Of a stretch of 9,079 nt of DNA, positions 4,728 through 9,079 are shown piece by piece; positions within the stretch are counted from its first letter, which is position 1; each line of letters begins with the position of its first letter. Both the position numbers and the translations under genes were made by a program. This stretch comes from CAZYTO01 sp964650405 (GTDB lineage Bacteria; Acidobacteriota; Thermoanaerobaculia; Gp7-AA8). The notes under the pieces are model-generated. The model did not search any database. It was not told the origin of the DNA and saw only the letters and a list, made by a program, of their open reading frames with translations. The stretch covers positions 1 through 9,079 of the forward strand of contig CAZYTO010000242.1 in NCBI GenBank assembly GCA_964650405.1, read 5' to 3'.

Positions 4728-5795
4728 TCACTTCTTCAACTGCACCCCCGGTCGCGCGAGTTGCGGGCCGATCCAGTCGAAGTAGCGGCTGATCTCCTTG
4801 TAATGGGCCCCGGCCCACTCGTGATCGCCCTGCAGCTTCAGCGTGCCGAGGGCGATTCCGGCGAAGACCTCGGTGAGCTTCTCTTTGGCGAGAGCGTCGA
4901 AGAACGGATGCTGGACGCGCGCGGTGAAGTCGCGGCCCCGCTCTCCCTCACTGAAGACGGCCAGAGTGCCGGAGATCTGCCCCAGCGCTGCTTCGAACTC
5001 CGTGGGCTTCTTCTTCGTATCCTTGTCTTCCAGGCCGGCGGCTCCTGCCAGAAGGGCCATCGTCATCTGCATGCCGCTGTAGTCACCCTCTTCCTTCCGC
5101 TCTTTCGAATCGAGAGTGATGTTGATGTTGCCTCCCTTGCCCGTCTTATCCACGCCGCGATTGAGCAGTTTCATGACGTGCGTGGCGGCGACATTGGCGC
5201 GCGGCGATACCGGCTCGAGCGCCAGGAAGTGAAGAAAGGAGAGCGTGGCCGGAACGTAGAACCCCTGGGCCTCGAACACCTGCCCCAGCACGAGATGCGC
5301 CGAGGCATGGGACGGATTCTTCTCGATGTCGTGCTTGAGCAGCTCCCTGCCGTCATCCGCCTTGCCACTCTGGATCAACGCAATGGCGAGATTGAACAAG
5401 AGCCCGGAGTCGTCGGGGTCCGTCTTCAGACCGCGGCGATAGACCTCGATGGCCTTCGTCCGCTCGCCGGTCTGATCGAGACAATTGCCGAGCATGCCGA
5501 GGATCTTCGTGCGATTTGCGCCCTTGGCATCCGCGATCGGCTCCAGCGTGGCCCGGCAGTTGACGTTGTCCCCTTTGGAGGCGTACGCCAGACCGAGCTC
5601 ATAGATGGCAAGCGTGTCCGCCGGCTCCTCGGCGACGAGCTTCTTCAAGGCCGCAATGGCTTCGTCGACCTTCCCTTCATCCACCAGCACCGTGGCGTCA
5701 TGGATGGCCTTGTCCCGCGTTTCGTCGGCGAACGCAGGGAGAGCGAGAGCGATGGCGATGGCGATGGCGAGAGCGGCGATAGCGATTCGGAGCAT
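4728..5795 (-). CDS. Secreted (periplasmic) TPR-repeat protein
   Basis: This 355-residue protein begins with a Sec signal peptide: Arg3, an Ala/Ile/Leu-rich core and a PAFA cleavage site after Ala23. About five tetratricopeptide repeats follow at residues 28-197, with typical spacing (for example LAIYELGLAYASKGD, and LGMLGNCLDQTGERTKAIEVYRRGLKTDPDD split over two helices). The last 150 residues, with a charged loop around 228-265, match nothing I recognise. The repeats suggest a protein-protein scaffold in the periplasm. An in-frame ATG at 5819 would add eight residues, but the ATG at 5795 gives the normal signal peptide. It has no Shine-Dalgarno, and a TACACT hexamer lies 6 nt upstream, consistent with a leaderless transcript. 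The hydrophobic core is encoded by hexanucleotide repeats (5743-5786). Divergent from the MFS gene. Confidence 0.85.
   Translation of the reverse strand: MLRIAIAALAIAIAIALALPAFADETRDKAIHDATVLVDEGKVDEAIAALKKLVAEEPADTLAIYELGLAYASKGDNVNCRATLEPIADAKGANRTKILGMLGNCLDQTGERTKAIEVYRRGLKTDPDDSGLLFNLAIALIQSGKADDGRELLKHDIEKNPSHASAHLVLGQVFEAQGFYVPATLSFLHFLALEPVSPRANVAATHVMKLLNRGVDKTGKGGNINITLDSKERKEEGDYSGMQMTMALLAGAAGLEDKDTKKKPTEFEAALGQISGTLAVFSEGERGRDFTARVQHPFFDALAKEKLTEVFAGIALGTLKLQGDHEWAGAHYKEISRYFDWIGPQLARPGVQLKK
5743..5786. repeat. Hexamer repeat inside the TPR signal-peptide coding region
   Basis: Three perfect copies of GCGATG (5749-5766) are flanked by the variants GCGAGA on both sides and by GCGATA/GCGATT further on. 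On the coding strand this encodes the alternating Ala-Ile/Leu core (residues 4-18) of the signal peptide. Copy-number change would alter core length two residues at a time without a frameshift. Confidence 0.8.
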
Positions 5796-5801
5796 GGGGA
5801 G

Positions 5802-5807
5802 AGTGTA
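5802..5807 (-). promoter_or_regulatory. Candidate -10 element (TACACT) of the TPR gene
   Basis: On the minus strand TACACT ends 6 nt before the ATG, so a start 7 nt downstream of the hexamer falls on the A of the start codon at 5795. It is part of the 12-mer TTCGCTACACTC shared with the hydrolase promoter region. No good -35 is visible, so the call rests on position and repetition. Confidence 0.4.
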
Positions 5808-5836
5808 GCGAATTGTCACTCATGCCTCATGCCCCC

Positions 5837-5880
5837 TCGGCACTCGGCACTCGGCACTCGGCACTCAGCACTCGGCACTC
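5837..5880. repeat. Heptamer tandem array, unit TCGGCAC (6 units)
   Basis: Six head-to-tail units start at 5837, all TCGGCAC except the fifth, TCAGCAC, with a partial seventh unit at the end. Just to the left CTCATGC occurs twice in tandem (5819-5832), also with period 7. The array fills most of the 100-bp divergent gap between the TPR and MFS genes and ends 15 nt before the MFS start, covering the place where a -35 box would lie. Confidence 0.95.
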
Positions 5881-5895
5881 GAACCGTTACGATGC

Positions 5896-7116
5896 ATGGT
5901 GATGGTCCTGAGCCCTGACGCCCGCCTTCTCTTCGCAGCGCGCGGTCTCCGGCTCTTTGCGTACGGTTTCCTGGCGGTCGTGCTCGTGCTCTACCTGTCG
6001 GCGATCGGGCTGGAGGAGCGGCGGATCGGGTGGCTGCTGTCGCTGACGCTCATCGGCGACATCGCCGTGTCGCTCTACCTGACCACGCGCGCCGACGCGT
6101 TCGGCCGGCGGCGAACGTTGCTGGCCGGCGCGGTGCTGATGATCGGGGCGGCCGTCGTCTTCGCCCTGACGCGCGACTTCACCCTGCTGCTGATCGCCGC
6201 GACGATCGGCGTCATCAGTCCCAGCGGTAACGAGGTCGGACCGTTCCTGGCCGTGGAGCAGGTGGCGCTGGCCGAGAGCGTGCCGCCGGCTGCGCGCACA
6301 GCGCTCTTCGCCTGGTACCAGCTCGCCGGCGCCTTCGCCACGGCCCTCGGTTCCCTCGGCGGAGGTTTTCTCACCGGAATGCTGCTGCGGCGCGGCGTCG
6401 CCGCCGCGGCCAGCTACCGCAGCGCCATCTTCGCCTACGCCATCCTCGGCGTGCTGCTGGCCATCGTCGTGGCGAACCTCTCGCCCGCGGCCGACGGCAC
6501 ACCCCACCCCCAGCCCGTCCGCACCCTCTTCCGCGTCGAGCGCTCCCGCGGCATCGTCTTCCGCCTCTCTTCGCTCTTCGCCCTCGACTCCTTCGCCGGC
6601 GGGCTCGTCGTCCAGAGCATCGCCGCCTACTGGTTCTACCGGAACTTCGGCGTGCGGCCGGAGGCGCTCGGCTCCATCTTCTTCGGCGCGAACCTGCTGG
6701 CCGGCATCTCGGCGCTGGCGGCCTCGCGCATCGCCGCGCGCATCGGACTGCTGAACACGATGATCTTCACCCACCTGCCGTCGAACGTCCTCTTGCTGCT
6801 CGTGCCCTTCATGCCGAACCTGACTCTGGCCGTGACGGTGCTCTTTCTCCGCTTCTCCATCTCGCAGATGGACGTGCCCACCCGGCAGGCCTTCGTCATC
6901 GCCGCCGTCGATCCCGCCGAGCGGACCGCGGCGGCCGGCATCACCGGCGTGGCCCGGACGACCGGCGCGGCACTCGCGCCGGTCGTGGCCATGCCTCTCG
7001 CCGCCAGCGTCGCGTACGGGTGGGTTCCGTTCGTCGCCGCGGGCGTGCTCAAGATCGTCTACGACCTCTCGCTCTGGAGAGCCTTCCGATCGCTACATGT
7101 GGAGCCCCGATCGTGA
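5896..7116 (+). CDS. MFS transporter (complete)
   Basis: This 406-residue protein has about twelve hydrophobic segments in two halves joined by a polar loop near residues 197-222, the usual MFS plan. The loop after the second helix carries TRADAFGRRRTLLAG (about 64-78), a clear motif A with Asp and the GRRR cluster. Half one also has SPSGNEVGPFLAVEQ (109-122) and half two MDVPTRQAFVIAAVDPAERTA, split around residues 326-346; both are polar, conserved-looking stretches within or next to helices and may line the substrate path. Substrate unknown; drug/proton antiport or solute export would be guesses. The first codons hold three possible starts (ATG 5896, GTG 5899, ATG 5902) and no Shine-Dalgarno, so the exact start is uncertain and leaderless translation is possible. 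TACGAT at 5888-5893 would place the mRNA start at these codons. It converges on the unnamed gene at 7176. Confidence 0.88.
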   Translation: MVMVLSPDARLLFAARGLRLFAYGFLAVVLVLYLSAIGLEERRIGWLLSLTLIGDIAVSLYLTTRADAFGRRRTLLAGAVLMIGAAVVFALTRDFTLLLIAATIGVISPSGNEVGPFLAVEQVALAESVPPAARTALFAWYQLAGAFATALGSLGGGFLTGMLLRRGVAAAASYRSAIFAYAILGVLLAIVVANLSPAADGTPHPQPVRTLFRVERSRGIVFRLSSLFALDSFAGGLVVQSIAAYWFYRNFGVRPEALGSIFFGANLLAGISALAASRIAARIGLLNTMIFTHLPSNVLLLLVPFMPNLTLAVTVLFLRFSISQMDVPTRQAFVIAAVDPAERTAAAGITGVARTTGAALAPVVAMPLAASVAYGWVPFVAAGVLKIVYDLSLWRAFRSLHVEPRS

Positions 7117-7122
7117 ACGGCA

Positions 7123-7147
7123 GGCGGGATAACCGCCGGTTTCCCGC
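7123..7147. terminator. Possible terminator hairpin after the MFS gene
   Basis: GGCGG (7123-7127) pairs with CCGCC (7133-7137) around the loop GATAA. Alternatively GCGGGA (7124-7129) pairs with TCCCGC (7142-7147), so the two foldings exclude each other. ACGGC (7117-7121) and GCCGT (7157-7161) could close an outer stem. It lies in the 59-bp gap between convergent genes, where a terminator is expected, but has no T-tract. Confidence 0.35.
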
Positions 7148-7175
7148 TCGCCGCTAGCCGTAACCCGCCGGCCGG

Positions 7176-8144
7176 TCACTGGTAAATGTAGATGTTGAAG
7201 TTGTAGCTGGCCGTTCCTCCGGGGTACGTTGAGCTGCCGGAGGGGTCCTTGGTCGTACCGAAGAGGCGCATGACCGTCGAGCTGGCGATCTCCAGCCCCA
7301 TGCCGTTGCGCCAGTCGGAGCCATTCCAGTTCGTGTAGGGAGTATTCGGCACCAGCGTCGGCGTCCCGTACGACGAGCCGGGCGTCGTATTCACCGTCCA
7401 GAGCCACAGCTCCTCATCCTCGCGGAAGCCGAGGAGGTAGACCACGTCGCCGGAGGAATTCGTCTGCGTCACGAGGGCGAAGCTCTGGTATTCGTCGCCC
7501 GTCTTGAAGGCGCTGCCGGTGTACGTCGTCACGAGGGTCCACACCGCGTTCCCATTCGGAATGGCACTGGCCAGCGCCTGGTAAACGTACATCTGCTGGT
7601 GGTCGTACTCGTAGACCATCAGCAGGCACTGCTCCACGCCGTTGGTATCGGTGTACGTAGTGATGGCCGTGGCCGAGGCCTTCCGCGCCGGCATCGTCAG
7701 TGTGTAGAGTTTGACGGGCGAGGCCAGGTTCCCCACGTTGTAGAACACCACGATCCCTCTGTCGGTCGAAGTCTTGCTCTCCAGCGGTGCAGGCAGGACG
7801 TCGCCGAGCATCTGGATCCCGGCCAGGTGGTAGTAGCTGGAGTTCGGCACGATCACGGACCTCACGGCGGGGTTATGTCCCTGCGCCTGCGAGAATCCCG
7901 AGAAATAGCCCTCGGTGCTGCTCGCGCTGATGCAGCCGTTCCCGATGGTCGGCCCGCCGTTCCCGTTGTACGGCGCGATTCCCTGATAGTGCCAGGCGAA
8001 GCTGTCGAAGGGATTCAGCGATGACCACGGCGGAATGGGAATCGTTCCGCTCACGGTAAGCGACGTCGCGCTCCGGCTCAAATTGTTGAGAATGGTGGGG
8101 ACACTCGTCTGGGAGCCATCGATTTTCGGATTGGCCAGCAACAT
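7176..8144 (-). CDS. Unnamed protein, possible beta-propeller-like fold
   Basis: This 322-residue protein has no signal peptide or membrane segment and is rich in Ser, Thr, Tyr, Asn and Gly, with a repeating pattern of short beta strands. I know no name for it. HLAGIQMLGDVLPAPLE (106-122), IVVFYNVGNLASPVKLY (131-147) and EYQSFALVTQ (218-227) resemble an uncharacterised bacterial family in which I recall an HPGGIQ motif, an LVIVD-like FYDVSDPTSP strand and a YQ motif; this is memory, not a search. Such proteins are thought to be beta-propeller-like, and the regular strand pattern here agrees. The start is well supported by AAGGAGA 7 nt upstream of the ATG. It follows rimO on the same strand after a 94-nt gap, so it may be read from rimO or from its own promoter. 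It could instead be a carbohydrate-binding or structural beta protein. Function unknown. Confidence 0.75.
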   Translation of the reverse strand: MLLANPKIDGSQTSVPTILNNLSRSATSLTVSGTIPIPPWSSLNPFDSFAWHYQGIAPYNGNGGPTIGNGCISASSTEGYFSGFSQAQGHNPAVRSVIVPNSSYYHLAGIQMLGDVLPAPLESKTSTDRGIVVFYNVGNLASPVKLYTLTMPARKASATAITTYTDTNGVEQCLLMVYEYDHQQMYVYQALASAIPNGNAVWTLVTTYTGSAFKTGDEYQSFALVTQTNSSGDVVYLLGFREDEELWLWTVNTTPGSSYGTPTLVPNTPYTNWNGSDWRNGMGLEIASSTVMRLFGTTKDPSGSSTYPGGTASYNFNIYIYQ

Positions 8145-8151
8145 GATTCAC

Positions 8152-8158
8152 TCTCCTT
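8152..8158 (-). promoter_or_regulatory. Shine-Dalgarno of the unnamed beta-rich protein gene
   Basis: On the minus strand AAGGAGA lies 7 nt before the ATG at 8144. It confirms that this GC-poorer, Ser/Thr-rich reading frame is a translated gene. The rest of the gap to rimO (8159-8238) holds no promoter that I can support. Confidence 0.7.
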
Positions 8159-8238
8159 CTCTCTTGAATTCTCGGGCCTGTTCAGGAGAGACGGACGGAT
8201 GGCATGCGGTTTCCAGGCGGGCAAGCGGGGGGCGGGGC

Positions 8239-9079
8239 CTACGCCGTAACAACCCCGCCCACAAGATCATACGCATGCGCATCCGTGATCTCGACGCGGG
8301 CGAAGGCGGGGAGGTCTTTCGGGAGCAGGTCGATGCCGTCGTTGATCAGCAGGCGGCCGTCGATCTCGGGGGCCTGGCCGGCGATGCGGCCTTCCAGCAG
8401 GTGCTCGGTCTCGTCGCAGACGCCGGTGATCAGGGCCTCGAACGTCGCCCCGATTTTGGCCTCATTGCAGCTGCGGGAGATCTGCTGCTGCAGCTCCATC
8501 AGCTTGTTCCGGCGGCGCTCGGCGGTCTTGCGCGTGGGCACGTCCTCCATCCTTCCCGCCGGCGTGTGGTCCTCGGCGGAGTAGACGAACGCGCCCATTT
8601 GGTCGAACTGCGCCCACTCCACGAAGTCGTGCAGCTCGCCGAAGTCGTGAGCCGTCTCGCCGGGATGGCCGGTGATGAACGTCGTGCGCAGCGAGAGATC
8701 GGGAACGAGCTCCCGCATGCGAGTCACCATCTCGCGGTACTCCCGCGGCGAGCCGGGGCGGCGCATGGTCTTCAGCACGTTCGCGGACACGTGCTGCAGC
8801 GGGATGTCGACGTAGGAATTGAAGCGCTCTTCCCGTCCCATCAACTCGAAGAGCGACCAGTCGAGCGAGCCCGGGTAGGCGTAGAGGAAGCGGATCCAGC
8901 GGAAGTCTGTGTCACTGAGCAGCGCCTGCACGAGCTGTGTGAGGCCCTGGTCCATCCCGAGGTCCTGGCCGTAGCGCGTCGTGTCCTGGGCGATGAGGCA
9001 GAGCTCCTTCACGCCCTGGGCCTCCAGTTGCTGCGCTTCGCGCACCAGCGACGCAACCGTGCGCGAGCGGAACTTGCCG
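8239..9079 (-). CDS. rimO: Ribosomal protein S12 methylthiotransferase RimO (5' truncated)
   Basis: This is the C-terminal 279 residues of a radical SAM methylthiotransferase that adds a methylthio group to the conserved aspartate of ribosomal protein S12. The frame runs off the window end, so the N-terminal UPF0004 domain and the CxxxCxxC cluster motif are not visible; the first residues GKFRSR directly follow that motif in family members. Seen in order: LIAQDTTRYGQDLG, YVDIPLQHVSANVLKTMRR, LRTTFITGHPGET, then FVYSAEDHTPAGRMEDVP. The YS-x-E-D/E-x-T-x-A form marks RimO rather than MiaB, which has YSPRPGTPA. About 65 C-terminal residues form the TRAM domain, which binds the S12 substrate. GHPGET differs from the usual GFPGET. 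The protein is cytoplasmic. The unnamed gene at 7176-8144 follows on the same strand. Confidence 0.93.
   Translation of the reverse strand, partial: GKFRSRTVASLVREAQQLEAQGVKELCLIAQDTTRYGQDLGMDQGLTQLVQALLSDTDFRWIRFLYAYPGSLDWSLFELMGREERFNSYVDIPLQHVSANVLKTMRRPGSPREYREMVTRMRELVPDLSLRTTFITGHPGETAHDFGELHDFVEWAQFDQMGAFVYSAEDHTPAGRMEDVPTRKTAERRRNKLMELQQQISRSCNEAKIGATFEALITGVCDETEHLLEGRIAGQAPEIDGRLLINDGIDLLPKDLPAFARVEITDAHAYDLVGGVVTA

Noticed and set aside
4554..5918. Plus-strand open frame (454 codons) spanning the end of the hydrolase gene, the TPR gene and the heptamer array
   Set aside because: It overlaps three real features, reads through tandem repeats, and lies opposite a TPR protein with signal peptide and repeats.
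5887..6774. Minus-strand open frame opposite the MFS transporter
   Set aside because: Its composition (Glu, Gly, Arg, Asp, Gln) is typical of antisense to a membrane protein in high-GC DNA, and the plus-strand product has a clear MFS motif A.
8231..8259. GGCGGGG/CCCCGCC stem across the rimO stop codon as a terminator
   Set aside because: The 15-nt loop, the overlap with coding sequence and the absence of a T-tract make it a weak call, probably due to G/C-rich composition.

Overview
The window looks like a chromosomal stretch from a high-GC Gram-negative bacterium. An outer-membrane-type lipoprotein with a peptidoglycan-binding OmpA domain argues for a diderm. The GC-rich codon usage, the mix of families (discoidin-like/OmpA lipoprotein, DinB next to a WYL regulator, secreted TPR protein) and the many short tandem repeats between genes remind me of Acidobacteriota or similar soil/metagenome lineages. 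That placement is an inference without a search. No rRNA, tRNA, CRISPR array, transposase or phage gene is visible.

Layout, left to right: (1) the C-terminal half of a Spinster-like MFS transporter (+), cut by the window start; (2) a lipoprotein with an OmpA C-terminal domain (+); (3) a strong hairpin between convergent genes; (4) a DinB-family protein (-) divergent from (5) a YafY-type WYL regulator (+), with a perfect 7-5-7 inverted repeat and a 14-unit octamer tandem array between them and a second octamer array at the regulator's 3' end; (6) a 240-bp intergenic region packed with hairpins and a direct repeat, leading into (7) a dienelactone-hydrolase-like alpha/beta hydrolase (+); (8) a secreted TPR protein (-), convergent with it; (9) a divergent 100-bp intergenic region holding a heptamer tandem array; (10) a complete MFS transporter (+); (11) an unnamed protein probably related to beta-propeller-like proteins (-); (12) rimO (-), truncated at its 5' end by the window end.

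The genes do not form one pathway. The only convincing functional pair is DinB plus the WYL regulator: the inverted repeat between them is a good candidate operator for autoregulation and for control of dinB. The rest look like independent housekeeping, envelope and transport genes.

The most unusual content is non-coding. Three different short tandem repeats (period 8, 7 and 24), together with palindromes and a terminator-shaped hairpin, fill the gaps. The octamer family brackets the regulator gene tightly, ending 6 nt before its start codon and supplying its stop codon. Several genes also lack a Shine-Dalgarno sequence, and one (TPR) has a -10-like hexamer placed exactly so that transcription would begin on its ATG, which suggests leaderless mRNA. 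I see no convincing new defence or mobile system.
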